From CAYLLN01 sp036496265 (GTDB lineage: Bacteria; Planctomycetota; Planctomycetia; Pirellulales; Pirellulaceae), in the NCBI GenBank assembly GCA_036496265.1, contig DASXLL010000370.1:1-64000 (forward strand): 64,000 nt of DNA. The letters run 5' to 3'. Shown piece by piece: positions 6,233-14,744 of this stretch. Below the pieces are notes generated by a model, which saw only the letters and a program-made list of their open reading frames with translations, was not told the origin of the DNA and did not search any database. The position numbers were made by a program, and so were the translations under genes. Each line of letters begins with the position of its first letter. Within the stretch, counting starts at the first letter, position 1.

Positions 6233-6472
6233 TTACGAAACCGCCGTTTCATAAGGCCTATCGTGCAATTCATCGAATTCTTCGCCAATTCGACGGATTT
6301 CCGCAAATTCCGGCGTCTGCCAAAACGCGTCTCGTTCGGTGCGGGTCGGAAACAATTGTGACAATTTCGCGCCGTTCCCGAAAAAAGCGTTGTGAAGTTC
6401 TTGTGCGGTTTTGCAGTGCGTCGCTTGCTCACGAAAGAATTCAAGCGCCAGTTGGGCATTACTCTTATCCAT
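6233..6472 (-). CDS. Hypothetical small protein
   Basis: A 79-residue soluble protein starting MDKSNAQLALEFFREQATHCKTAQELHNAFFGNGAKLSQ (start at 6472). It is mostly helical, with RTERDAFWQTPEFAEIRRIGEEF near the end. The frame extends 24 codons upstream, but that region overlaps the preceding gene's end. The chosen ATG lies 19 bases after the stop of 6492-6818, so the two form a two-gene unit. I do not recognise the family. The compact pair of small cytoplasmic proteins is the size of a toxin-antitoxin module, but no motif supports that. Confidence 0.55.
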   Translation of the reverse strand: MDKSNAQLALEFFREQATHCKTAQELHNAFFGNGAKLSQLFPTRTERDAFWQTPEFAEIRRIGEEFDELHDRPYETAVS

Positions 6473-6491
6473 GTTTATTCTCCATGCAGCC

Positions 6492-6818
6492 CTAGGACAA
6501 CGGCATCTCCAAGAATTGTACTCCATCATAGTCCCGCACTTCAAAATACATCGCCCGCTGCCTCAATTCGACCCCAATTCTGATTACGGCAGCCTTCGCT
6601 TCGTCCAGCATGATTCGATCGCACACCACAGTGACGCGCTGGCTTTCATCTCGATAATGGATCGAATCTTTAGGATCGATCCATTGGCCCAAGGTTAGTC
6701 CTTCGTTGGAGCAACCTCCAAACTGCCTGGCGAACCCCTGCAGAAAAGCTCGCATTTGCCGAGTAGGCACCCGCTTGCCATCATTGAATCGAGTGGGAAT
6801 TAAGGTTGTAAATTTCAT
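6492..6818 (-). CDS. Hypothetical small protein (MKFTTLIPTRFNDG type)
   Basis: A 108-residue soluble protein starting MKFTTLIPTRFNDGKRV. The first 15 residues, the FGGCSNEGLTLGQWID segment and RVTVVCDR give the impression of a conserved bacterial family of short proteins of unknown function that I cannot name. ATG at 6818 is preferred over an ATG nine codons upstream because the MKFTTLIPT start is the conserved-looking one. It is the first gene of a unit with 6233-6472. The divergent neighbour miaE starts 63 bases away, so promoters for both must lie in 6819-6880. Confidence 0.55.
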   Translation of the reverse strand: MKFTTLIPTRFNDGKRVPTRQMRAFLQGFARQFGGCSNEGLTLGQWIDPKDSIHYRDESQRVTVVCDRIMLDEAKAAVIRIGVELRQRAMYFEVRDYDGVQFLEMPLS

Positions 6819-6880
6819 GTCGCTTTGATGATTCAATGCAATCAAAAGGCTTGGGCGGATGGCTCGTTCTATCCTAGAAT

Positions 6881-7462
6881 GTGACCGTGCTCAATCTCCA
6901 CGCCCCCACTCCCGCTCGCTGGCTCCAGCAAGTCGAAAACCACATCGACCTGCTGCTCATCGACCACGCGCACTGCGAAAAAAAAGCGGCGGGAGTGGCG
7001 ATGAATTTGTTGTTCTCGTATGTCGAGCACAGCGACTTGACGAAGGCCATGACGGAAATCGTGCAGGAAGAGCTGAACCACTTTCATCAGGTGCGGGCGA
7101 TTCTCGACCAGCGCGGCATTCGGTTTTACAAACTGCCGCCTTCGGAATATGGAGCCAAACTGCATGAGCTGGTAACCAAAAACGAGCCGCAGCGAGCCGT
7201 CGATCGGCTGCTGATCGCCGGTCTAATCGAAGCCCGCAGCTGCGAGCGATTTGGCCTACTCCGCGACCACCTGGCCGATCGCGAATTGGCCGATTTTTAC
7301 GGCAGCCTGTTCGAATCGGAGGCCCGCCACCACAGCACGTATGTCCGCCTCGCCAAATATTTTCAAAGCGAAGACGAAGTACACGGCAGACTGAACGAAT
7401 TGGCCCAGGCAGAGGGCGAGATTATCGCCGCGGGCGAAGAGCAGCCGAGGATGCACAGCTAA
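6881..7462 (+). CDS. miaE: tRNA-(ms2io6A)-hydroxylase, MiaE-type diiron enzyme
   Basis: A 193-residue helical ferritin-like protein. MiaE hydroxylates the isopentenyl group of 2-methylthio-N6-isopentenyladenosine at tRNA position 37. Diiron ligands fit the sequence: EELNHFHQ with ExxH at 64-67, Glu117 in LIEARSCERF, and the second ExxH at 147-150 in ESEARHH. The family's ARSCERF and EARHHSTY segments are intact. The length is normal. The start is a GTG at 6881, with a second GTG two codons later possible. The gene is monocistronic. A palindromic repeat begins right after its stop. Confidence 0.9.
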   Translation: MTVLNLHAPTPARWLQQVENHIDLLLIDHAHCEKKAAGVAMNLLFSYVEHSDLTKAMTEIVQEELNHFHQVRAILDQRGIRFYKLPPSEYGAKLHELVTKNEPQRAVDRLLIAGLIEARSCERFGLLRDHLADRELADFYGSLFESEARHHSTYVRLAKYFQSEDEVHGRLNELAQAEGEIIAAGEEQPRMHS

Positions 7463-7531
7463 TGTAGGGTGGGCTGTGCCCACCATCAGAGGCTAGCCGG
7501 TGGCAAGCGTTTGGTGGGCACAGCCCATCCT
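7463..7531. repeat. REP-like inverted repeat abutting the miaE stop codon
   Basis: TGTAGGGTGGGCTGTGCCC begins on the base after the TAA of miaE. Its inverted partner (TGGTGGGCACAGCCCA) ends at about 7528, giving stems of roughly 16-19 bases around a spacer. It belongs to the set of TAGG-starting palindromes found after other stops in this window. Confidence 0.75.
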
Positions 7532-7548
7532 GCGCGATGTCGCCTCTA

Positions 7549-7578
7549 TACTGTGTACTGAGTACTCAGTACACAGTA
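7549..7578. repeat. Perfect 30-bp palindrome
   Basis: TACTGTGTACTGAGT at 7549-7563 is followed directly by its exact reverse complement at 7564-7578, with no loop. A degenerate relative of the same word occurs at about 30520-30551. It lies between miaE and the zinc-ribbon gene and could be an operator, but the second copy suggests a repeat family. Confidence 0.8.
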
Positions 7579-7627
7579 CTATCGTTTGCCGATCGCTAAG
7601 CAACGGATTCTTGTGGTGATGTGAGCC

Positions 7628-8809
7628 TTGTCACGCGATTCACTCCTAGATCGGTCCGTTGATCCAACAGTCGCCGCCCCCAGCGGCAAGCCGTGCGAGG
7701 CCTGCGGCACTCCCGTCGAGCCGCTTGACAAGTTTTGCCCGGCTTGCGGGACGTCGAATCCGAGCTACGCAGCCGCGAAGCAATCGGTCAATGAAAAACC
7801 GGGAGCAGGTTTGCTCCCGGCTGACAGAACGGCTGTGGCACAAAAGCATTTCAAGTGCCAGCAATGCGGCGCTGAAGTCGCCACGGACCCTGATCAACGC
7901 TCGTATGTGTGCCCGTTCTGCGATTCGACGTATGTCCTCGAGTTCTCGCCCGATCAAACTGGCCGCCAAGACCCGGAATTCGTCATCGGCTTTGCGCTCA
8001 CGCCTGACCAGGCGCAAGACGCATTTAAACAGTGGCTCAAGAGGCGAACGTGGTTTCGGCCGGGCGATCTCGCGGCTGCATCCGTCGCGGACAAGCTGAA
8101 AGGCATCTACTTGCCGTTCTGGTCTTTCACGATGCTCGCCGAGAGCCAGTGGCACGCTCAAATCGGCGAGCATTGGTATCGGACCGAGACCTACACGACG
8201 ACCGATTCCAAAGGAAACACGACGACACACACTCGCCAGGTTCAAGAAACGGAATGGTGGCCACTCTCCGGCCGCCATCACCAGTTTTACAGCGGGTATC
8301 TCGTCAGCGGCAGCAAAGGCCTGCCGCAAAAAGAGTCGCTGCGCATTCAGCCGTTTCAATTACCGGCGCTGAAACGCTATGAGCCGTATTTTCTGGCCGG
8401 CTGGCTGGCCGAAGAGTATTCGGTGGCCGGGGACCAAGCCCTGGCCATTTGCCAAACCGAGTTTCAGCGGCAGGAGCAGGCCAATATTGGCAAGTTTCTG
8501 CCGGGCGACACGCATAGCGGCGTCAAGCTGCAGACCGAATTCAGCCACGTCAGTTCCGATCTGTGCCTGCTGCCGATTTACATCTTGAGCTACCGCTATC
8601 GCGACAAGGTCTATCGCTATCTGCTCAACGGACAAACCGGAAAGATGTTTGGCGATAAACCGCTATCAGCGACCCGCATTGCACTTTTTGTTTCGGCAAT
8701 CGTGCTAATCATCCTGCTCGCGGCAGCGGCGATCGTGGCAGTCCAAAGTCAAAGGTCCAAAGTCCAAAGTTTGCCTACTCCCGAGATGCCCGCCGAAGCG
8801 CCGCCGTAA
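7628..8809 (+). CDS. Zinc-ribbon, single-pass membrane protein (paralogue 1)
   Basis: A 393-residue protein. Two zinc-binding motifs open it: CEAC and CPAC (Cys23/26 and 37/40) and then CQQC/CPFC at about residues 80-100. The middle has an RTWFRPGDLAAASVADKLKGIYLPFWSF element and a conserved LLPIYILSYRYRDKVYRYLLNGQTG segment, also present in the next gene. One membrane helix lies near the C-terminus (about 350-373, LFVSAIVLIILLAAAAIVAV). The start is a TTG at 7628. The last codons (VQSQRSKVQS) are encoded by an AGTCCAA word repeat, so the C-terminus may be a recent extension. The family matches bacterial zinc-ribbon proteins of unknown function. Confidence 0.75.
   Translation: MSRDSLLDRSVDPTVAAPSGKPCEACGTPVEPLDKFCPACGTSNPSYAAAKQSVNEKPGAGLLPADRTAVAQKHFKCQQCGAEVATDPDQRSYVCPFCDSTYVLEFSPDQTGRQDPEFVIGFALTPDQAQDAFKQWLKRRTWFRPGDLAAASVADKLKGIYLPFWSFTMLAESQWHAQIGEHWYRTETYTTTDSKGNTTTHTRQVQETEWWPLSGRHHQFYSGYLVSGSKGLPQKESLRIQPFQLPALKRYEPYFLAGWLAEEYSVAGDQALAICQTEFQRQEQANIGKFLPGDTHSGVKLQTEFSHVSSDLCLLPIYILSYRYRDKVYRYLLNGQTGKMFGDKPLSATRIALFVSAIVLIILLAAAAIVAVQSQRSKVQSLPTPEMPAEAPP
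8741..8770. repeat. AGTCCAA-word repeat at the 3' end of the zinc-ribbon gene
   Basis: The word GTCCAAA/GTCAAAG is repeated four times with drift and is read in frame as QSQRSKVQS. The same word builds 30455-30490. Just after the gene, GATCTCTGACCTC (from about 8815) resembles the tract before 22010. Confidence 0.6.
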
Positions 8810-8841
8810 GCTCCCGATCTCTGACCTCTATTACTCGTCCC

Positions 8842-9813
8842 GTGCCTGATACGCTCACAAGATGCTCCGTCTGCGGCGCCTTGCTCGACGAGGAGGATCT
8901 GTTCTGCGCCAACTGCGGCACCGAAGCGCCGAAAACCGAACAGCCGGCAACCACGACGCGTGCCTTCAACTCGAAGTACAACTTCGAGTGCCAAGGCTGC
9001 GGCGCGAGCATGAGCTACGACGCATCGGCCCAAACGCTCCGCTGCCCATTCTGTGGCTCGACGAAGCTGGACGAGCAACAGGACGCCAAAACGCTGGAGG
9101 CCGAGTTCGTCGTGCCGTTCGTGCTCAGCGAAGGCGAGGCCTTGGCCCGCCTCCGCGAATGGCTTGGTCGCGGCTTCTGGCGACCCGGCGATCTGGCCCA
9201 AGCAGCGATCGTCACCAAGCTCACGCAGGTCTATGTTCCGTTCTGGGTGTTTGCGGCCAAAGTGTTTACGTATTGGACGGCGGACACGAGCCAAACTCCG
9301 AGCGGCGCGATGGCCGGTTGGTATCCGCTCTTCGGCGAGAATGGCAACGACTACACCGGCGTCCTCGTCGGCGCTAGCAGCGTTCTCACGCCGACCGAAA
9401 CCAGCGCCATCTGCCCTTTCGATCTCGGGGCCGCTGTGCCGCCCGACCAGGTCGATCTGGCCAACGTCGTCTATGAACAATTCCGCGTGCAGCGCAAATA
9501 TGCTCGCCCGTTGGCCCAATCGGCTCTCGAAGACCTTGAACGGCGAGCTTGCACCAGGCACGTTCCCGGAAACTGCCGCAACATGAAAGTCAACGTTCGA
9601 GTGCAGGACCTCACGGGCCAGCCCGCGCTCTTGCCCATCTGGATCTGTGCCTATCGCTACCGCGATCGTCTGTTCCGCTTCCTCGTCAACGGTCAGAACG
9701 GCCAATGCACCGGCACCGCGCCAACTTCGGTGAAAAAGATCGCTGCCGCCACGGCGCTCGCCATCGCGGTCGTCGTCCTACTGCTGGTGATCGTCCTCGC
9801 AATGCTGCGGTAA
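8842..9813 (+). CDS. Zinc-ribbon, single-pass membrane protein (paralogue 2)
   Basis: A 323-residue protein with the architecture of the preceding gene: CSVC/CANC at about residues 8-29, CQGC/CPFC at about 51-73, the RGFWRPGDLAQAAIVTKLTQVYVPFWVF block, LLPIWICAYRYRDRLFRFLVNGQNG, and a C-terminal membrane helix (AATALAIAVVVLLLVIVLA). It looks like a tandem duplicate that has diverged: it lacks about 60 residues between the zinc motifs and the middle block. The start is a GTG at 8842, 32 bases after the previous stop, so the two are probably one operon. Presumably a membrane-tethered zinc protein; function unknown. Confidence 0.75.
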   Translation: MPDTLTRCSVCGALLDEEDLFCANCGTEAPKTEQPATTTRAFNSKYNFECQGCGASMSYDASAQTLRCPFCGSTKLDEQQDAKTLEAEFVVPFVLSEGEALARLREWLGRGFWRPGDLAQAAIVTKLTQVYVPFWVFAAKVFTYWTADTSQTPSGAMAGWYPLFGENGNDYTGVLVGASSVLTPTETSAICPFDLGAAVPPDQVDLANVVYEQFRVQRKYARPLAQSALEDLERRACTRHVPGNCRNMKVNVRVQDLTGQPALLPIWICAYRYRDRLFRFLVNGQNGQCTGTAPTSVKKIAAATALAIAVVVLLLVIVLAMLR

Positions 9814-9988
9814 GTGTTGCCCTCGGTTTTGACGCATTTCCAGCCATTATTAGGCAAAAAGCAAGTTTCGTAATGTTGCTGCATTACAACCGCGTAATGA
9901 GATCGTTAGAAACGTGGTTTTGGAAACCAAACGCAAGCACACTCGTGGTTGCCGCACCCTAGGCGGATTCGCGAAAACAAGGTGTGCC

Positions 9989-11752
9989 ATGCGTCAATAT
10001 CCGTTTTTACATGTCAATCGCTACGCGCTCGTTGCGATAGCGTGTCTCAGTTTTTGCCACGCCTCATTGGTCGCTGCTGATCCCGCCGCGCCAACGCAGC
10101 ATCTCGTGCAGCAGCAATTGGCAGCCGGCGAATTCGGTCCGGCAATCACTGCTGCTCGCGGCGTCGAAGACCCGGCGCTGCGAGACAAGTTGCTCAGCGA
10201 GATCGCCGCTGCTCAAGGCGCCGCCGGCGCGCCTAAAGCGGCACTCGCTACCGCGGCCGATATCAACAGCGACCTCGCTCGCAAGGCCATGCTCAGCAGC
10301 ATGGCCGCCCAAAGCGGCCCGGGAAGCAACAGCGGAAGCGGTTCGAAGCGGGGCGCTCGCGGCGGCGCTGCGATGGCCGATTTCACCTCGCTCATCGAAC
10401 TGATCACCACCACGCTCAAACCCGACTCCTGGGATGATGTTGGTGGACCCGGCGCGATCGACGAGTTTCGCGGCGGCGTCTATGTCGATACCGCAGGGCT
10501 AATGTCGAAGCTGCCGCCGCGCACTGATGCTTCACTCGTCGCCGTGCGTCGCGCCGGCCTGGACGTGACCCAAACGGGCGACCCGCGCCGCGCCGCCCCC
10601 TTACGCAAAGTCTCGCTCACGCGCCTGGAGCGCGAAGCGCAACTCCTCCAAGCCCAAGGCCGCGCGCCGACCGAGGCAATGCAGACCCTAGCCGGCCTGC
10701 AGCGCATCCAATACATCCTCGTCTATCCGGCGACCGGCGATATCGTCATTGCGGGTCCGGCCGGCGATTGGCGACGCAATGTCGAAGGCCGCTTCATCAA
10801 TCCCGCCACTTCTGCTCCCGTTCTGCAGCTCGACGACCTCGTCGTGACCCTCCGCAATGCCTACAGCGATCTCGGCCGCTTCGGCTGCTCGATCACGCCA
10901 CGTCAAGGCAATCTCGCCGCGGCTAAAGCCGTCAATGAAAAGTGGTCGCTGCGACCGCTAAAAACCGGCGAGCGCGAAAAGTGGCTCGGCGAATTCCGCG
11001 CGGCGCTGGGACGGCAAGATATCGAAATGTACGGCATCGATCGCCGCACCCATGCCGGCCGCGTGCTGATCGAAGCCGATTACCGCATGAAACTGGTCGG
11101 CACTGGCCTGGAAGAAGGAGTCCCCGGCGTCGCCAGCTATCTCAGCACCATCCAGCTCGACAAAAACGGCAATCCCCCGCCCATGAACGTCCTCCGCTGG
11201 TGGTTTACGCTCAATTACGACGCCGTCGCCGCCACCGAAAGTCGCGACGCCTTTGAGCTCCGCGGCCCTGGTGTCAAAGTTCTCAGCGAAAACGAGCTGC
11301 TCACCGAGAAGGGCGAGCGAGTCCACACCGGCGACAGCGACGAATTGACAAAGCGCTTCGCCCAGTCGTTCACCCAGCACTTCGACGAGCTCTCGGTCAA
11401 ATACCCGATTTATGCCGAGCTGCGCAACGTGTTCGATCTATCGCTCGTCGCCGCCGTCATCCACAGCCACGACCTGCCCGGCCAGGTTGGCTGGCATTTG
11501 ACTCATTTCGGCGCCGACGGCGACTACCGTCCCGTCCTCGCCAACGCACCCACCGAGGTCGAATCGGTCCTCAATCGCCGCATCATCGGCGGCAAGCATG
11601 TCGTCACGATTGTGAGCGGTGGCGTGCGTGCCGAACCGCGCGGCCTGACCCAGCGCGAGGCGATCAAAACCGACGATTCCGGCGCGATCCCGGGCCAACG
11701 ACAAGCCAGCACGCCGCAGAACTTGCCTCGCAATGCCTGGTGGTGGGACTAG
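9989..11752 (+). CDS. DUF1598 domain-containing exported protein
   Basis: A 587-residue protein. The N-terminus is a signal peptide (NRYALVAIACLSFCHASLVAAD), which fixes the start at 9989 although the frame opens earlier. A helical region with Ala-rich pairs follows (about 30-115), then the body with FRGGVYVDTAGLMSKL, QRIQYILVYPATGDIVIAGPAGDW, FGCSITPRQGNL and GQVGWHLTHFG. This is the pattern I associate with DUF1598, a family first described from Rhodopirellula. Function unknown; a periplasmic location is inferred. No neighbours point to a pathway. The C-terminal part is Pro/Gln-rich and low in conservation. Confidence 0.75.
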   Translation: MRQYPFLHVNRYALVAIACLSFCHASLVAADPAAPTQHLVQQQLAAGEFGPAITAARGVEDPALRDKLLSEIAAAQGAAGAPKAALATAADINSDLARKAMLSSMAAQSGPGSNSGSGSKRGARGGAAMADFTSLIELITTTLKPDSWDDVGGPGAIDEFRGGVYVDTAGLMSKLPPRTDASLVAVRRAGLDVTQTGDPRRAAPLRKVSLTRLEREAQLLQAQGRAPTEAMQTLAGLQRIQYILVYPATGDIVIAGPAGDWRRNVEGRFINPATSAPVLQLDDLVVTLRNAYSDLGRFGCSITPRQGNLAAAKAVNEKWSLRPLKTGEREKWLGEFRAALGRQDIEMYGIDRRTHAGRVLIEADYRMKLVGTGLEEGVPGVASYLSTIQLDKNGNPPPMNVLRWWFTLNYDAVAATESRDAFELRGPGVKVLSENELLTEKGERVHTGDSDELTKRFAQSFTQHFDELSVKYPIYAELRNVFDLSLVAAVIHSHDLPGQVGWHLTHFGADGDYRPVLANAPTEVESVLNRRIIGGKHVVTIVSGGVRAEPRGLTQREAIKTDDSGAIPGQRQASTPQNLPRNAWWWD

Positions 11753-11774
11753 GCCCGCCAGTCAAACGCGCGAA

Positions 11775-11844
11775 GGGGTCGGGAGTCGATTGCGGTGATG
11801 ATGTTCCATTTGGATAACCGCAACCGCAATCGACTCCCGACCCC
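11775..11844. repeat. Long-arm hairpin element, copy 1
   Basis: The 21-base arm at 11775-11795 (GGGGTCGGGAGTCG...) is exactly complementary to 11824-11844. The 28-base centre contains TTCCATTTGGATAA, itself a small inverted repeat. A second copy with the same arms and a related centre lies at 63349-63418. It sits between the convergent DUF1598 and BBP7 genes. Confidence 0.9.
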
Positions 11845-11879
11845 TGCCTCTCTGGGACTAGATCTCTCGGTAATCACAC

Positions 11880-11911
11880 GAAAAAACCCCGGCTGTCATC
11901 GGCAACCGGGG
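11880..11911 (-). terminator. Intrinsic terminator of the BBP7 gene
   Basis: On the minus strand, CCCCGG (11911-11906), a 13-base loop and CCGGGG (11892-11887) are followed by six or more T bases. It lies 43 bases after the stop of the barrel gene, the expected place. Confidence 0.85.
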
Positions 11912-11953
11912 TCTTCTTGATTTTCGGATCGTTCGACGATCGTCCAGCCGGAC

Positions 11954-13534
11954 TTACCAGTTGAACTGTACGCGGCTGGTGAAGCCGTCGAAGGTCAACG
12001 TCTCGTTGATGTTATCAAACCGGCGGTGCTGCACGCCATAAATGTAAGGCGCGGTCGTGAGGGCATTGTTCCAGCTCTGGAACTGATAACCGGCCAGGAG
12101 GCGAACACGGCCGCAGCAGCTTTCCCAACCGAGACCGAGTTCCTGGGTCAAGATCGACATCACGCGGTAGTCGGTGATGTTGTTGCCGATGATCGAGTTC
12201 GGGCCAAACTGGGTCACTTCACGATACTGAGCCTTGAATTCGCCCGAGACAAAGCTCACCGAGCTTTTGCCGTAGGCCAAGAAGCCTGTACCAGACCGCC
12301 GCTTCATGTAATCCAGGCCCATGCCGATGCCGAAGCCGTCGAAATTGATCGCCGTATTCACGGTGGAAAGACCGACCGGCACGCCCACATCTTCCTGAGC
12401 CTGAAACGTTTGCTTCAGGTTGGCATAGCGAACACCAGCAAAGTAATTGACTGCGGTATTGCAATCACCATACAGGAGGCTGCGATAGTCAATATCCAGG
12501 AGCTGGAACCGCAACGCTGAGCTCCCCGAAGCGGTAATCGCTGTCGATCCGACGTTCGGAATCTGCGGCAAGCCCGGCTGAAAGATCAACACGCTGCCAG
12601 GAGCGGCCGAAATCGAGCTTCCCGTATCGACGTTGTACCAGGTGTAGCTGGCTTGGATGCTTGCACAATCGCAAAGCGCCATTGCACCACCCAGGCGATA
12701 GCCGGGCGCGCCGTCGAATCCGACGCGGCCCGTCTGGCCGGTGGGCACATCGGTCGCCAAGGGACCGGTTTGCGCCACGGCATAGACATAATCGATGTTA
12801 CCCGGCCGCAAATACAGCAGATCGAGGAATACGTTGTTGCGATGGCACCACAGCGGATTGGGGCAGCAACCGCAGCTCGTGTAGCCGCCGTCGTCCGAGC
12901 ACGAGCACGAGACGTTCGAGCTGATCGGCGGCGGCTCATCCGCCTGCACTTCCGGTCCGCCGTTCATCGACCACGAAGCCGTTCGAACGAACGGTGCTGA
13001 TCCTTGTTGAGCGAAGGGCGCTGAAGCCTGTTGAACAAAGGGCGCCCCAGCCTGTTGAACGTAAGACGCCCCTGCCGGCTGAATGAACGGTGTCGAAGTT
13101 GTCTGATAGTAAGTGGGCGGCGCCGGCTGGTTGTAGGAAACCGCAACCGGCGGAGCCAGCGGCGAGGGAGCTTCAACGATCGGCGGAGCGGGAGTATTGA
13201 GCACAGGCTCGACCCGTGGCCCGCCATTGCGGACCTGTTCAGCCGCCGCGGCTGCGACTACCGGAGCGAGGATCCCTCGTTGACCCGTGGCAACGCCCGG
13301 CAGCGTCGAGCCGTCCTTGCCGGCTGGCTTCTCGCCACCCGCAAAAAGGAACGAATCCGCCAAGACGCCACGCGGCTTCTTGTTCAGCGATTTCTTCGCT
13401 GGGTCGGCTGGCGCGCTAGCGCCCTCCTCTGAGGTCTTAGTCTCTGGCGCTTCGTCCGCGGCAATTGCCAGCGATGTCACGCCAAGCACGGCCGCTAAAA
13501 TGGCCGCGGTCAGTCGGAAAGAGAGTAGTTTCAT
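11954..13534 (-). CDS. BBP7-family outer-membrane beta-barrel protein
   Basis: A 526-residue protein. A signal peptide (LLSFRLTAAILAAVLGVTSLAIA) is followed by a Pro/Gln-rich, low-complexity linker (about residues 30-185) containing five imperfect repeats of the type PFVQQASA. A Cys-rich segment comes next (CSCSDDGGYTSCGCCPNPLWC), then a barrel of about 300 residues starting VFLDLLYLRPGNIDYVYA and ending RVQFNW, the aromatic terminus expected for outer-membrane insertion. This fits the BBP7 (putative beta-barrel porin 7) family abundant in planctomycetes. The start at 13534 (MKLL) is preferred; an ATG three codons earlier is possible. A terminator follows. Porin activity is inferred from the family, not shown. 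Confidence 0.85.
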   Translation of the reverse strand: MKLLSFRLTAAILAAVLGVTSLAIAADEAPETKTSEEGASAPADPAKKSLNKKPRGVLADSFLFAGGEKPAGKDGSTLPGVATGQRGILAPVVAAAAAEQVRNGGPRVEPVLNTPAPPIVEAPSPLAPPVAVSYNQPAPPTYYQTTSTPFIQPAGASYVQQAGAPFVQQASAPFAQQGSAPFVRTASWSMNGGPEVQADEPPPISSNVSCSCSDDGGYTSCGCCPNPLWCHRNNVFLDLLYLRPGNIDYVYAVAQTGPLATDVPTGQTGRVGFDGAPGYRLGGAMALCDCASIQASYTWYNVDTGSSISAAPGSVLIFQPGLPQIPNVGSTAITASGSSALRFQLLDIDYRSLLYGDCNTAVNYFAGVRYANLKQTFQAQEDVGVPVGLSTVNTAINFDGFGIGMGLDYMKRRSGTGFLAYGKSSVSFVSGEFKAQYREVTQFGPNSIIGNNITDYRVMSILTQELGLGWESCCGRVRLLAGYQFQSWNNALTTAPYIYGVQHRRFDNINETLTFDGFTSRVQFNW

Positions 13535-13901
13535 GGCTGCCACCGAAAAAGTTGTGCTTGGCTGTCCGCCGCGCGGCGTAGGCGCTGGCGCAAGGCCGGT
13601 TACGACAGATATGCTTATCGTGCGGGAAATACATAAAAGATTGACACGAACGGCACTGCCCTCATAGCCAGCGGATTTTGCCTATCTTCCAAGCCTCCGG
13701 AGCTATCAGCACAATTTGCCATCGCCGATTGCAAAGCAGCCGCGGGCACAGCACAATCCAGGCACGAAAACACGCGCAGCTACGACATTTGCGGGGATTC
13801 ACGCGGTTCTATCGGTTCCGCGGCGTCAGTGCTGGCGTCCGAGCGATAGCGACTGAGTCACCTAGCGATAGCAACGGACTTCCAGGTTTAGGAGCCATTC
13901 G
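13535..13901. other. Intergenic region between divergent BBP7 and ThuA genes
   Basis: No gene is seen. It must hold both divergent promoters, but no clear -35/-10 pair can be assigned. GCGATAGCGAC (about 13842) and GCGATAGCAAC (about 13864) are near-repeats just upstream of the ThuA gene and could bind a regulator. AGGAG lies 8 bases before the ATG at 13902. Confidence 0.5.
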
Positions 13902-14735
13902 ATGCAACGTTGTTCTCATTTCAGCACCCGGATTTTGAGCCTGTTGGCGATCGCCGCCGCCGGTCTGACCGCCAACATGCCATCCGCGTCTGCCCAAGAG
14001 ACAGCGGTAAAACCAATCAAGGCCCTTCTCGTGCTCGGCGGCTGCTGTCACGACTACAAAACCCAGCAAGACATTCTTTCGAAGGGCCTAGCCGCCCGAG
14101 CTCGCCTCGAAGTCACCATCGCTTACGATCCCGACACCACCAACACGCACCTGAATCCCGTCTATGAGCGCAGCGATTGGGCCGCTGGCTACGATGTCAT
14201 CATCCACGACGAATGCTCGTCGCAGGTCAAAGACCCGGCGATCATCGATCGCATCTTGGAGCCCCATCGTCGCGGTTTGCCGTCTGTCGTGCTGCACTGT
14301 GGCATGCACACCTATCGCAGTGAAGGCTGGCCCGAATCCACGCCCTGGTTCGATTTCACCGGCCTGGTTTCCACCGGCCACGGCCCCCAAGCCCCGATTC
14401 GCGTCGAATTCCTGAAAACCGACAGTCCCATCGCTCACGGCTTCGAGAATTGGACCACGATCAACGAGGAGCTTTACAACAACGCGGCCGGCAAGCTGCA
14501 CGCCACCGCCACCGCCCTCGCCCGCGGTAAGCAAACCGCCAAGAACAAAAAGGGTGAGGAATCCAACAACGACTACATCGTCGTCTGGACGAACAACTAC
14601 CGTGGCGCCAAAGTCTTCGCCACCACGCTCGGCCACAACAACGGCACCGTCGAAGACCCGCGTTACCTCGACCTCGTCACCCGCGGCCTGCTCTGGTCCT
14701 GCGATAAGCTCAACGATAAGTATCTTAAGAAATAA
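13902..14735 (+). CDS. ThuA-domain exported protein
   Basis: A 277-residue protein. The signal peptide spans residues 1-31 (TRILSLLAIAAAGLTANMPSASAQE). The ThuA-like glutamine-amidotransferase fold follows: KALLVLGGCCHDY at the start, YDVIIHDECSS, LPSVVLHCGMHTYR (in place of the usual catalytic nucleophile region), FTGLVSTGHGPQAPI, HPxxxG-type SPIAHGFENWTTINEELYNN, and TTLGHNNGTVEDPRYLDLVTRGLLW at the end. ThuA domains are linked to sugar (trehalose) use in other phyla; in planctomycetes they are common secreted proteins of uncertain substrate. AGGAG supports the start. It ends 9 bases from the convergent methyltransferase gene. Confidence 0.88.
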   Translation: MQRCSHFSTRILSLLAIAAAGLTANMPSASAQETAVKPIKALLVLGGCCHDYKTQQDILSKGLAARARLEVTIAYDPDTTNTHLNPVYERSDWAAGYDVIIHDECSSQVKDPAIIDRILEPHRRGLPSVVLHCGMHTYRSEGWPESTPWFDFTGLVSTGHGPQAPIRVEFLKTDSPIAHGFENWTTINEELYNNAAGKLHATATALARGKQTAKNKKGEESNNDYIVVWTNNYRGAKVFATTLGHNNGTVEDPRYLDLVTRGLLWSCDKLNDKYLKK

Positions 14736-14744
14736 GCTGCTTCG

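Noticed and set aside
1..6845. Prophage or integrative element
   Set aside because: No integrase, phage structural gene, relaxase or tRNA attachment site is visible; small genes and a toxin-antitoxin pair alone are not enough.
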